This document shows positions 23,225 to 37,549 of a stretch of 64,000 bases of DNA, in pieces. The notes beneath the pieces are model-generated. The model had not been told where the DNA came from and made no database searches. It saw only the letters and a list, made by a program, of their open reading frames with translations. The position numbers were made by a program, and so were the translations under genes. Source of the DNA: Siphlonurus alternatus (lineage: Eukaryota; Arthropoda; Insecta; Ephemeroptera; Siphlonuridae); assembly GCA_949825025.1 (NCBI GenBank), contig OX463783.1, forward strand, positions 16,713,628-16,777,627, in the 5' to 3' direction. The number at the start of each line of letters is the position of its first letter. The stretch's first letter is position 1.

Positions 23225-24210
23225 ATTCCCTGCATCTATATCAGACCTTATACAAATTCGAGCTAGTTTTTGAGTTATTAATTTTTAAGGGTAAGATAAC
23301 GCCACCAATGTTAAAAAAATCCCTCACAAAAATTCTGAAAAAAATTTAAAATGTTCTCCTCTACACCCCCTATCAGTAGCTAAAATATCAGGTATACAAA
23401 TACGATCTAGTTTTTTAGTTATAAATTTTTAAAGTTGACTTCTTTAACATGGAGAAATGAAACTTCCATGTTATTAAATTAGTCAACTTTAAATATCATA
23501 ACTCAAAAACTAAATCGTATTTATATACAGGCCTGATATTTTAGCTACTGATAGGGGGTGTAGAGGAGAACATTTTAAAAATTTTTCAGAATTTTTGTGT
23601 GAGGGATTTTTTTTAACATTGGGGGCGTTATCTTACCCTTAAAGTTGACTTATTTAAGGGTAAGGTAACGCCACCAATGTTAAAAAAATCCCTCTCACAA
23701 AAATTCTGAAAAAAATTTAAAATGTACTCCTCTACACCCCCTATCAGTAGCTAAAATATCAGGTATACAAATACGATCTAGTTTTTGAGTTATGAATTTT
23801 TAAAGTTGACCAATTTAACATGGGAGTTTCATTTCTCCATGTTAAAGTAGTCAACTTTAAAAATTTATAACTCAAAAACTAGATCGTATTTGTGTACCTG
23901 ATATTTTAGGTACTGATAGGGGGTATAGAGGAGAACATTTTAAATTTTTTTCAGAAGTTTTGTGAGAGGGATTTTTTTTAACATTGGTGGCGTTACCTTA
24001 CCCTTAACATGGAAGTTCCGAAGTTCCATTTCTCCATATTAAAGTACGTAGTCATCTTTAAAAATGTCATAACTCAAAAAATAGCTCGGATTTGTATAAG
24101 GTCTGATATTATGGGTGCTGTAGAGGAGAATATTTTTATTTATTTTTTGTCATAATTTTCATGTGTGGGATTTTTTTTTAACATTGGGCATGTTACCTTC
24201 GCCTTAAAAA
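23225..24210. repeat. Nested multi-arm foldback block
   Basis: A ~170-bp arm occurs alternately direct and inverted: TTAAGGGTAAGATAACGCC...AGTTGAC, then GTCAACTTTAAA...GTTATCTTACCCTTA (23287-23645), again at 23655-24007, and a decayed third pair to 24205. Words such as AATTCTGAAAAAAATTTAAAA and TACACCCCCTATCAGTAGCT recur in each arm. Two complete hairpins plus a remnant. Confidence 0.75.
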
Positions 24211-24904
24211 TCTAAAGTGGATCAAATCAATTTACTTGAGATCCAAATTGCAAGGCACCAAATTTGTCACTTGAGAAAATAAATGATATTGATAAATTTA
24301 TCATGCAAGTACCAACTTCTCTATCAGAATTCTTAATGTTTACATGTCATGTTAATCAAATGGGACTACAACAATCGATTGTTCGCGTTATCTTACCCTT
24401 AAGTGAGAAATTGTACACATTTTTGTAATAAATAATATATTATATTGAATAATTTAGTAATTAATTAATACATGGAATTGGATCTTTTGTTTTTAATTTT
24501 CTTTTTTAAACAAGCGGGGGGGGGGGGACAACTTGCAAGTTGTCCTAACAATCGGGGGCCATACTAACGGTGGTGCTCGGTGCTTGGTGTTCGGTAATGC
24601 TATTGGTGTTGGTATTGGTCTTGGTGCTTTTATTTTTCACCAAACACGAATTGACAGACAGCAAAGAGCAAAGACGAAAGACAATTTTAATCAGACGACG
24701 GTCAATGGGTGTTGGTGTTGGACAATGGGTGATTAGCTCAAAAATTTGAATTTCGCGGCGTCGGTATAGGCGTTAGGTCTTTAAAACCCTCAAAATCGTG
24801 TTCTTGAGGTGATTTTAGGTGGGGTAGGGTGTTTCTTAAAGAATGAGGGGTCAAAGTTACCTTGAAATGATGAAAAGTTGAATACAACGTCGAAGAACGT
24901 CAAC
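24211..24904. other. Spacer upstream of the satellite arrays
   Basis: Contains a G10 homopolymer at 24518-24528 and a GGTG/TTGGT-rich run (24540-24640). No gene is supported. Confidence 0.4.
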
Positions 24905-27262
24905 GGTCGCTGGCGAGAATTTAAAAATATTTGAATTTACCGGTCACACCACAATGAAAACAACCGGTTGCATTGGAACCGAGAATCAACAGTCGAGAGT
25001 CCGTCCGCAGTGAAATATTCGGCAGAGTGCGGTCTCGCGGATGGCTGTGCACTCCCAATTAAAGAAAACATATGTGGTTGTGTTGCGGCCGCACGCTGTC
25101 CCAAGGCACAGCCATGCCCTGAGGGTACACACGTCTGTTGCCTTGTTGGGTATGAAAGAAAGCTTTTTAATCGGATGAAACCGGGAAACCGAAAAGCGAA
25201 AGGGGCTTATCAGAGGAACCTGGTAGCGGTCACTGGTTTAAAATATAAAATATCAATGTTCAATAAAGTTTGAAGTAAATAAAAATTACACAATATTCAT
25301 CTTTACCTTAAAATGTCAAAAAGTTGAGTAAAACGTCGAAGAACGTCAACGGCGGCCGGCGAGAATTAAAAAATATTTGAATTTACCGCTCGCCCAATAA
25401 ACAAAACAACCGGTTGCCATTTAGCCGACAATCAACAGTCGAGAGTCCGTCCGCAGTGAAATATTCGGCAGAGTGCGGTCTCGCGGGTGGCTGTGCACTC
25501 CCAATTAAAGAAAACATATGTGGTTGTGTTACGGCCGCACGCTGTCCCAAGGCACAGCCATGCCCTGAGGGTACACACGTCTGTTGCCTTGTTGGGTATG
25601 AAAGAAAGCTTTTTAATCGGATGAAACCGGGAAACCGAAAAGCGAAAGGGGCTAATCAGAGGAACCTGGTAGCGGTCACTGGTTTAAATTATAAAATATC
25701 AATGCTCAATAAAGTTTGAAGTCCTTAAAAAATACATAATATTCATCTTTACCTTAAAATGTCATAAAGTTGAGTAAAACGTCGAAGAACGTCAACGGCG
25801 GCCGGTGAGAATTAAAAAATATTTGAATTTACCGGTCGCCCAACAAACAAAACAATCGGTTGCCATGGAGCCGAGAATCAACAGTCGAGAGTCCGTCCGC
25901 AAAAAACTACTCGGCAGAGTGCGGTCTCGCGGGTGGCTGTGCGCTCCCACTTAAAGAAAACATATGTGGTTGTGTTGCGGCCGCACGCTGTCCCAAGGCA
26001 CAGCCACGCCCTGAGGGTACACCCGTCTGTTGCCTTGTTGGGTATGAAAAGAAAGCTTTTTAATCGGATGAAACCGGGAAACCGAAAAGCGAAAGGGGCT
26101 TATCAGAGGAACCTGGTAGCGGTCACTGGTTTAAAATATAAAATAACAATGCTCAATAAAGTTTGAAGCCAATAAAAAATACATATAACGTTCACCTTTA
26201 CCTTGAAATGTCAAAAACTTGAGTAGAACGTCGAAGAACGTCAACGGCGGCAGGCGAGAGTTTAAATTTATTTGAATATACCGGTCGCCGAACAAACAAA
26301 ACAATCGGTTGCCATGCAGCCGAGAATCAACAGTCGAGAGTCCGTCCGCAGCGAAACACTCGGCAGAGTGCGGTCTCGCGGGGGGCTGTGCGCTCCCACT
26401 TAAAGGAAACATATATGGTTGTGTACCGGCCGCACGCTGTCCCAAGGCACAGCCACGTCCTGAAGGTACACCCGTCTGTTGCCTTGTTGGGTATGAAAAG
26501 AAAACTTTTTAATCGGATGAAACCGGGAAACCGAAAAGCGAAAGGGGCTTATGAGAGGAACCTGGTAGCGGTCACTGGTTTTAAATATAAAATATCAATG
26601 TTCAATAAAGTTTGAAGTCAATAAAAAATACATAATATTCATCTTTACCTTAAAATGTCATAAAGTTGAGTAAAACGTCGAAGAACGTCAACGGCGGCCG
26701 GTGAGAATTAAAAAATATTTGAATTTACCGGTCATACAACAATCAAAACAACCGGTTGCCATGGAGCCGAGAATCAACAGTCGAGAGTTCGTCCGCAAAA
26801 AAATACTCGGCAGAGTGCGGTCTCGCGGGTGGCTGTGCGCTCCCACTTAAAGGAACCATATGAGGTTGTGTTGCGGCCGCACGCTGTCCCAAGGCACAGC
26901 CACGCCCTGAGGGTACACACGTTTGTGGCCTTGTTGGGTATGAAAGAAAGCTTTTTAATCGGATGAAACCGGGAAACCAAAAAGCGAAAGGGGCTAATCA
27001 GAGGAACCTGGTAGCAGTGGTAGCGGTCACTGGTTTAAATTATAAAATATCAATGCTCAATAAAGTTTGAAGTCATTAAAAAATACATAATATTCATCTT
27101 TACCTTAAAATGTCAAAAAGTTGAGCAAAACGTCGAAGAACGTTAACTGCGGCCGGCGAGAATTTAAAAATATTTGAATTTACCGGTCGCCCAACAAACA
27201 AAACAATCGGTTGCCATGGAGCCGACAATCAACAGTCCAGAGTTCGTCCACAACGGTTTACT
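24905..27262 (+). repeat. Tandem array 1, unit ~446 bp (five copies plus a partial sixth)
   Basis: The landmark GA[G/C]AATCAACAGTC recurs at 24981, 25427, 25873, 26322, 26769 and 27224, spacing 446-455 bp. Copies are about 90% or more identical by eye. Each contains a ~100-codon open stretch with up to ten Cys and ends in TCAATAAAGTTTGAAG. However, the stretch has no conserved ATG, copies 3 and 4 are frameshifted and copy 5 is broken, so I treat it as a satellite rather than a gene array. The GC content is higher than that of its surroundings. Confidence 0.85.
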
Positions 27263-27489
27263 CAAACGACACTGATAACACCATAAAAACATAATATATA
27301 TGAAATCTTGACCAAAATTTGAATTTCCCGCCTCTCCTGTCCACTTCCAGTCATTTATTTGGTCAAATTCAAGTTCCTGGGTTAATTTTACATGGGACGG
27401 GTCACACCACTCAAGTCAGCCCGTTTACACATTCCTTTTATTATAAAAACATGCATAAAATCACGGCAATTATATTGACAATAAAACCA
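27263..27489. other. Junction between arrays 1 and 2
   Basis: Short unique-looking sequence; no exon recognised. Confidence 0.3.
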
Positions 27490-30045
27490 AATGGTGTTTT
27501 TGCCCCCCTGGCTCAAGTTTTGGTCCGAGAGTAAAAATTCATGAAAATTCGAACTCAGCGTGGTCGATATAGTGTGAAATGACACTCATCTCAAATTTTT
27601 ATTTTTTTGTCGATTTTGCTATATTATTGCATAGTATACATCATGAAATTTGCTAAAAAATTCGAATTTCCCGCGAAAAACGGTCAATTTTTATCCGATT
27701 TTCGCAAATGGACATTTTTATGTTAGAGGACATTAAAACGAAGGTTCATGGTGATTTTCATAAGCCTATGATGTTTCATGCCCTCTCCAGGGCCGGCGCC
27801 GCATCTCATCTAAATGCTATAAAAGTACAGTGGTTTCCATAGAAAGAAACGTGATGGAGGCGTGTTTATGGGCTTAAAAGTTGTCAAATAGAGACCATTA
27901 CATGCCCACATCATAACATTATCATACTTTAAATTTGTGAAGCCGTGGCAGCGATAGTTTCATATTTTCATGCAGAAACCATAGTATATTATATTTATAT
28001 TGAAGAAAAACAGGTGTTTCGGCCCCCCTGGCTCGAGTTTTGGTCCGAAACTAAAAATTCATGAAAATTCGAACTCGGCGTGGTCAATATAGTGGGAAAT
28101 GATGCTCATCTCAAAATTTTATTTTTTTATCGATTTTCCTATATTTTTGCATACTATACATCATGAAATTTGGTAAAAAATTCTAATTTCCCGCGAAAAA
28201 CGGTCAATTTTTATCCGATTTTCGCAAATGGACATTTTTATGTTAGAGAACATTAAAACGAAGGTTCATGGCGATTTTCATCATCCTGTGATGTTTCATG
28301 CCCCCTCCAGGGCCGGCGCCGCATCTCATCTGAATGCGATAAAAGTACAGTGGTTTCCATAGAAAGAAACGTGATGGAGGCGTGTTTATGGGCTTAAAAG
28401 TTGCCAAATAGACGCTATTACATGCCCACACCATAACATTATCATACTTTAAATTTGTAAAGCCGTGGCAGCGATAGTTTCATATTTTCATGCAGAAACC
28501 ATAGTATATATATTATATGTATATTGAAGAAAAACAGGTGTTTTGGCCCCCCTGGCTCGAGTTTTGGTCCGAAACTAAAAATTCATGAAAATTTGAACTC
28601 AGCGTGGTCAATATAGTGGGAAATGATGCTCATCTCAAAATTTTATTTTTTTGTCGATTTTGTTATATTTTTGCATGGTATACATCATGAAATTTGATAA
28701 AAAAATCGAAATTCCCGAGAAAAACGGTCAATTTTTATCCGATTTTCAGAAAGTGACATTTTTATGTTAGAGGACATTAAAACGAAGGTTCATGGTGATT
28801 TTCATAAGCCTATGATGTGTCATGCCCTCTTCAGGGCCGGCGGCGCATCTCATCTGAATGCTATAAAAGTACAGTGGTTTCCATAGAAAGAAACGTGATG
28901 GAGGCGTGTTTATGGGCTTAAAAGTTGTCAAATAGAGACCATTACATGCCCACATCATAACATTATCATACTTTAAATTTGTGAAGCCGTGGCAGCGATA
29001 GTTTCATATTTTCATGCAGAAACCATAGTATATTATATTTATATTGAAGAAAAACAGGTGTTTCGGCCCCCCTGGCTCCAATTTTTGTCGGAGACTAAAA
29101 ATTCTTGAAAATTCGGACTCAGCGCGGTCGATATAGTGGGAAATGATGCTCATCTCAAAATTTTATTTTGCTATATTATTGCATAGTATACATCATGAAA
29201 TTTGCTAAAAAATTCGAATTTCCCGCGAAAAACGGTCAATTTTTATCCGATTTTCGCAAATGGACATTTTTATGTTAGAGGACATTAAAACGAAGGTTCA
29301 TGGTGATTTTCATAAGCCTATGATGTTTCATGCCCTCTCCAGGGCCGGCGCCGCATCTCATCTAAATGCTATAAAAGTACAGTGGTTTCCATAGAAAGAA
29401 ACGTGATGGAGGCGTGTTTATGGGCTTAAAAGTTGCCAAATAGACGCTATTACATGCCCACATCATAACATTATCATACTTTAAATTTGTGAAGCCGTGG
29501 CAGCGATAGTTTCATATTTTCATGCAGAAACCATAGTATATTATATTTATATTGAAGAAAAACAGGTGTTTCGGCCCCCCTGGCTCCAATTTTTGTCGGA
29601 GACTAAAAATTCATGAAAATTCGGACTCAGCGCGGTCGATATAGTGGGAAATGATGCTCATCTCAAAATTTTATTTTTCTATATTTTTGCATAGTATACA
29701 TCATGAAATTTTGAAAAAAATTCGAAATTCCCGCGAAAAACGGTCAATTTTTATCCGATTTTCGCAAATCGAAATTTTTATGTTAGAGGACATTAAAACG
29801 AAGGTTCATGGTGATTTTCATCATACTGTGATGTTTTGTGCCCCCTCCAGAGCCGGCGCCGCATCTCATCTAAATGCTATAAAAGTACAGTAATTTCCAT
29901 AGAAAGAAACGTGATGGAGGCGTGTTTATTGGCTTAAAAGTTCTCAAATAGAGGCTATTACATGCCCACATCATAACCTTATCATACTTTAAATTTGTGA
30001 AGCCGTGGCGGCAATAGTTTCATATTTATATGCATTTCACATAGG
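27490..30045 (+). repeat. Tandem array 2, unit ~508-524 bp (five copies)
   Basis: The landmark GGCCGGCGCCGCATCTCATC, or a near variant, recurs at 27791, 28311, 28835, 29343 and 29851. Each unit also carries CCCCCCTGGCTC..., CCCGCGAAAAACGGTCAATT and GTGATGGAGGCGTGTTTATG. A 38-41-codon ORF starting ATGTTAGAG is open in all five copies but differs mainly by amino-acid-changing substitutions. No gene is claimed. Confidence 0.85.
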
Positions 30046-30130
30046 CATGCATAATACATAAAAATTACATCTTAGCATATAGAAATTGCTTCATTCTGGC
30101 AAATGTTTTAAAATTCTTGGCTAGATGAAG
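30046..30130. other. Junction between arrays 2 and 3
   Basis: Nothing recognised. Confidence 0.3.
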
Positions 30131-30965
30131 GTTAGCCAGCACTCATAGGTCATACTCAATGGAGCTCGGCTGCTACCGCAGCCTCGCTGAAAATTGAAGA
30201 CGGATGGAGGGTGGTTTTAGCATGCAAAAGTGAACTCAAATGGCGCTAGGATCAAAGATCCTCGCTTAAAAGTGTCGAAAGATGATTGATGGAAGCTTAA
30301 AACATAGCTGGACAGGTGCAGGCACAACCCATGCATGTTATATCAAAGTTTGGCAACGCTAGTCCCATAAGATTTCATGTTATGGCAGCGGGCGCATCGA
30401 GAAATCAATAAATATAATGCTATTTAGCGCTCGGATCAAAGATCGTCGCTTAAATTTGTTGTTACATCAATCAATGGAAGGCTGAAACATAGCAGGACAG
30501 GTGCAGGCACATCCCATGCATGTTCTGTCAAAGTTTGGCAACGCTAATCCCATAAGATTTCATGTTATGGCAGCGGAGGCATGCAAAAGCGAACTCAAAT
30601 GGCGCTCGGATCAAATATCCTCGCTTAAAAGTGTCGAAAGATGATTGATGGAAGCTTAAATCATAGCTGGACAGGTGCAAGCACAACCCATGCATGTTAT
30701 ACCAAAGTTTGGCAACGCTAGTCGCATAAGATTTCATGTTATGGCAGCGGGCGCATCGAGAAATCAATAAATATAATGGTAAAGGCACTCGGATCAAAGA
30801 TCGTCGCTTAAAATTGTTGTTAGATCAACCAATGGAAGGCTGAAGCATAGCTGGACAGGTGCAGGTACATCCCATGCCTCTTATATCAAAGTTTGGCAAC
30901 GCTAGTCCCATAAGATTTCATGGTATGGCAGCGGGCGCATCGAGAAATATGTAAATGTAATGCTA
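30131..30965 (+). repeat. Tandem array 3, ~180-bp units in an alternating A-B dimer (~358 bp)
   Basis: GTTTGGCAACGCTAGTCCCA, or a variant, recurs near 30349, 30533, 30707 and 30890. Units 1 and 3 share GATCCTCGCTTAAAAGTGTC; units 2 and 4 share GATCGTCGCTTAAA and GGCTGAA. A-to-A and B-to-B spacing is about 358 bp, a higher-order repeat. Confidence 0.75.
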
Positions 30966-32660
30966 TTACAATTATATAATACATAAACCAAATAAGAGCC
31001 ATAAAAATAAATTGTCTTTACGTTCCCCCTCCATTATCTCGGCTCCTATGGGACTTATGGCAAATCTTATGGCACCAATGGAAAGAGCACAAAATTTGGG
31101 TCCAGAAAAAATGGTTCCCAAAATTCGGCGTCTCGGATTTTTTTTCCGGGACGCCGAGGAAAAGTGCATTTCCAAAAACGTGCCATAAGTCACGAACCAT
31201 AAGTCGAATCTTATTTTTGAGCCCGCCGCTGGAAAGCTCGTCAAAAAGTAGGTCTGGGACAGGCGAAGCCTGGAGCGGGGAGCCGTCACCGTTTTGCCCA
31301 GAAATAAAAAAAAAAAAAGTTACGGAAAAAAGAAAAACCCGGAAATTTGCTCTACCTGGAAAATGACGAAAATCACAAAATTTCTCAACTTTGCGATTTT
31401 CTGTGATTTTTTGTATGGGTCTCGTGTTTCTTAAATTTCATTTTTCTAGAGCCAAATTTTACTGGCTTTTAAACGGTGCCCACGAAAAAGCGCTGAAATT
31501 CCAACTTTTTGAGTTATTAATTTTTTTTCGAAAAAAGTCAGATTTTGAAAAATTTCAATATTTTTTCCTAATTTTGATTTTCGTCGCAGCTCAATTCTGA
31601 GGCCATATTCGGATTCCTCGTGAAAAACTGCTTTAGAAAAAAATTTAAAAACCCGAGATTCGAAAATTTCATTTTCGGGTGAAATTTCCCGGGTTAATCC
31701 TTATGGGGAAATGAGGCGAATATAAAATTCGATTTTCGGGCGCCATAACTTCGCGAAAAAAGATTCGATCGTTTTGAAAATTTAATAGAAGGTGTAAAAA
31801 ACCATGGCGCACAACTTTTTCTTGGTCTCGGTATGTCAAAAGTTCCTGGTTCGCCCGATTTTTGAGTACGTGTCCCGGAAAACCGGGATTTTGAAAATCG
31901 AAACTCAAAATTCGAAATTTTCAAGATAGCAGTTTTGTAGTTCGGAACAAACCCAGCTAGTGTTTTTCTTTCAGAATCGAGCTATCTCTGTAACTTTTTG
32001 AGCTGTGGGGTCCGAAAGTGACCCCTTTTAACCCGCATGTCCCTATGCTGAAAATTCAAAATTTTGCGCCCCCCAAAATAATGACTCTTTTCGAATTTTT
32101 TTGAATGGACCCGAGTCACATGATTTTTAGGCCCATTTCGTCTCATTGGACCGGTGCGCTAGCGCGCACCGTTCCAATAGATAATTTGGTCCCGGAAAGA
32201 CCCTTTTCCGGGACGGGGGGCCGAAACGGCCCCTAATTTTGCGGAATTTTTCAGTATGCTAATTTTATGTGAAATTTTGTCTATTTTTCATTTCTGAGGT
32301 CAAAATCAAACATTTCGAAACTTTCGAGGTTTTTAAGGCAATTTTTCTCCGAAAAATCGCGAAAAACCCGAAATTTTTTGACATTTTTCAAAATTTTTTT
32401 GGAGATTCGGAAATCCCGATTTTTTTATGGGGGGACCCATACCTCACCTTTTCTCCACCACCTCTTTGACACATCGCGAGTTTGCACTTTTGGGTAATTT
32501 TCCTGGCCCGGAAAAAAATTCCGGGACGCTCAAAATCGGCTCAGAGGTACCCCCCGAAGTGGTCTACATGAAAAGTGGGTCCCCCTATTTTTAAGGGCCC
32601 CGGCAAAGGCGGCGCCGTCGCGCGAAATCGACGACAGACGTTTCAGCGTAGTAAAATTAA
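30966..32660. repeat. Unidentified repetitive-looking region
   Basis: Composition differs from the flanks: frequent TTCGAAAATTT, CCCGAAATT and CCGGGAC words, GC-richer, and ending GGCGGCGCCGTCGCGCG. There are no long ORFs, TIRs or tRNA-like boxes. Probably a decayed repeat or satellite of unknown type. Confidence 0.4.
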
Positions 32661-32802
32661 CTCATTAATAGAGGGGGGTATTCTGTGAATGGAATATTCT
32701 GTGAATGGAATATAAAAAAAATAATTCGGTTTACTGAAAATGCAATTCAACTTTTCTTACAATTTATATTCTATCATCTAGCTATCATATATTTAAGTAT
32801 TT

Positions 32803-35853
<3,051 letters not shown>

Positions 35854-36126
35854 CTCTTGAATATTTCTTTGACTGTGAAACTATTATGAAAATCGTGCAA
35901 GATTTAGGTTACCAAGCTCTGACTTTGTCGTCTAACGGAAACCACACATATAAGATATTTCATTTAGCCTTCTGAGTTTTGTATCCTTTAAAGAAAATTT
36001 GTTGCTATCATATTTGACAACAACATTATATTATATTTATATTTTTTTTTTGTACACCATCATTTATGGTTTATATCATGATAGTTAAAGTTATATATGT
36101 TATATGTTATAGCAGAAACAACAACA

Positions 36127-36456
36127 ATGGACAACATACATGAAATTTTTTTATTGCAGAAATGAATAGAGGGTACCAAATTATGCCACTCTGAATTCTT
36201 TTACATTTTTTTGAAACCCAGAACTATTTTTAAATAATTATTGAAAGTGCGGCCACGCCCCCTGGAGGCGTCAATAGGCGTCCAGTCTCTATCCTTTTTA
36301 TTAAGGCTGCAGGGGTGCCAACTGAAATCACAGGACTTTCAATAATTATTTAAAAATAGTTCCGGGTTTCAAAAAAATCTGAAAAAATTCAGAGTAGCGT
36401 AATTTCGAACCATCTATTCATTTCTGCAATAAATTTTTTTCATGTATGTTGTCCAT
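36127..36456. mobile_element. Foldback MITE, family A copy 2
   Basis: Arms ATGGACAACATACATGAAAT and its inverse at the right end, then the family core ATTGCAGAAATGAATAGAGG and CTTTCAATAATTATTTAAAA. 330 bp, the same length as the copy at 3958. Confidence 0.75.
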
Positions 36457-36930
36457 TACAAACAGAATAAATTATACGTTTTAGAAAGCTGCATGATCTT
36501 TTGGATAGCGAATTTCTGTAAAATTTTATCGTTGTATATAAATTTAATTAATTTTATATAATACATAATCTTGAATGAAAAATCATATTTTAATGCATGC
36601 ACGCCAAAGACATCGGTGAAATCTTTGATGCACGCTGCTCTGAATAATATTACTAATATTCGGATATAAAAGGGTAAATTAAAATACATTAATTCAACGT
36701 CCAGTCTCATGAAATTTAATGTACAAAGGCTGGGTGCTGCTAGAAAAACTCTAAAATGATATTATATTATTATGGATATTTTCATTTTGAGACACTCGAC
36801 TTACAGCAAACATTAATTATTATTTCAAAACTTTTTTTTTTTTTTTTAAATTGCAGAATATTTAAAAAAAGTGATGGTAATATATTGGTCATGTAGATAT
36901 ATTATCCGTAACTTAACTTAATAACTTAAT

Positions 36931-37086
36931 GGGGGGCATTCACAAAGCATTTTAATCCACACTTTAGCCTCATTTTTTATCCCTAGCATCCATGGTACTA
37001 AACCAGGGGCTATAAGCTCCTAGTTTAGCACCAGGGATAAAAATCGAGGCAAAAGTGGGAGTTAAAATGCTTTGTGAATGCCCCCC
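36931..37086. mobile_element. GGGGGCATTCAC MITE, copy 1
   Basis: Inverted ends GGGGGGCATTCACAAAGC / GCTTTGTGAATGCCCCCC around a second palindrome (CCAGGGGCTATAAGCTCCTAG). The flanking 3-bp AAT is duplicated. A related 178-bp copy ends the reading frame of gene 6. Confidence 0.8.
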
Positions 37087-37549
37087 AATATTTTATATAT
37101 TGTAAAATTTAAATAAATATCCTTTTTCTTAGCAAACATCACCCACCAAAAGAGATAGAAAAAAATAAAATATACATTGATCAAACAATACATCCATCGA
37201 TAACTTTGCTATATATCAATCTATTGGGGAGAACATATTATAGTTCTAGGAGACGACTGCAAATACATTGTAGTGAAGAAAAAATTCTCCTTAAGAAACT
37301 AGCATTAAGAAGGAAATTATACTAAAATACATTCTTTTTCTCATTTTACAAAGATAATTTAAAATAAACATAAAAGTATTTCAAGGTTTATATTTTTTCA
37401 AAGTTATAGCTTACAACATTACGGATGCTAATATTTTATATATAAGTAAACATGTCACGGGAAGTAGCTTCCTTACTTCTGCGGTGGCCAAGCGACAAAA
37501 CCTAGCGTTGTTGATATCGTTGTGCTTATGTCGGTTTAGTGTTGCAAAG

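Larger units (their letters stand above)
35854..37549. other. Shared upstream region of divergent genes 4 and 5
   Basis: About 1.7 kb between two divergent start codons. Holds two foldback MITEs (36127-36456 and 36931-37086) and the two proximal promoters. The gene 5 side has GGGAAGTAGCTTCCTTACTTC at about 37460-37480. No exon found. Confidence 0.5.

Noticed and set aside
24533..24736. 67-codon Gly/Val-rich ORF
   Set aside because: Comes from a GGTG/TTGGT low-complexity run and starts on a non-ATG codon.
28243..28958. 63-codon minus-strand ORFs in array 2 units
   Set aside because: Open only in two of five units; copy 1 has a stop, so there is no sign of conservation.
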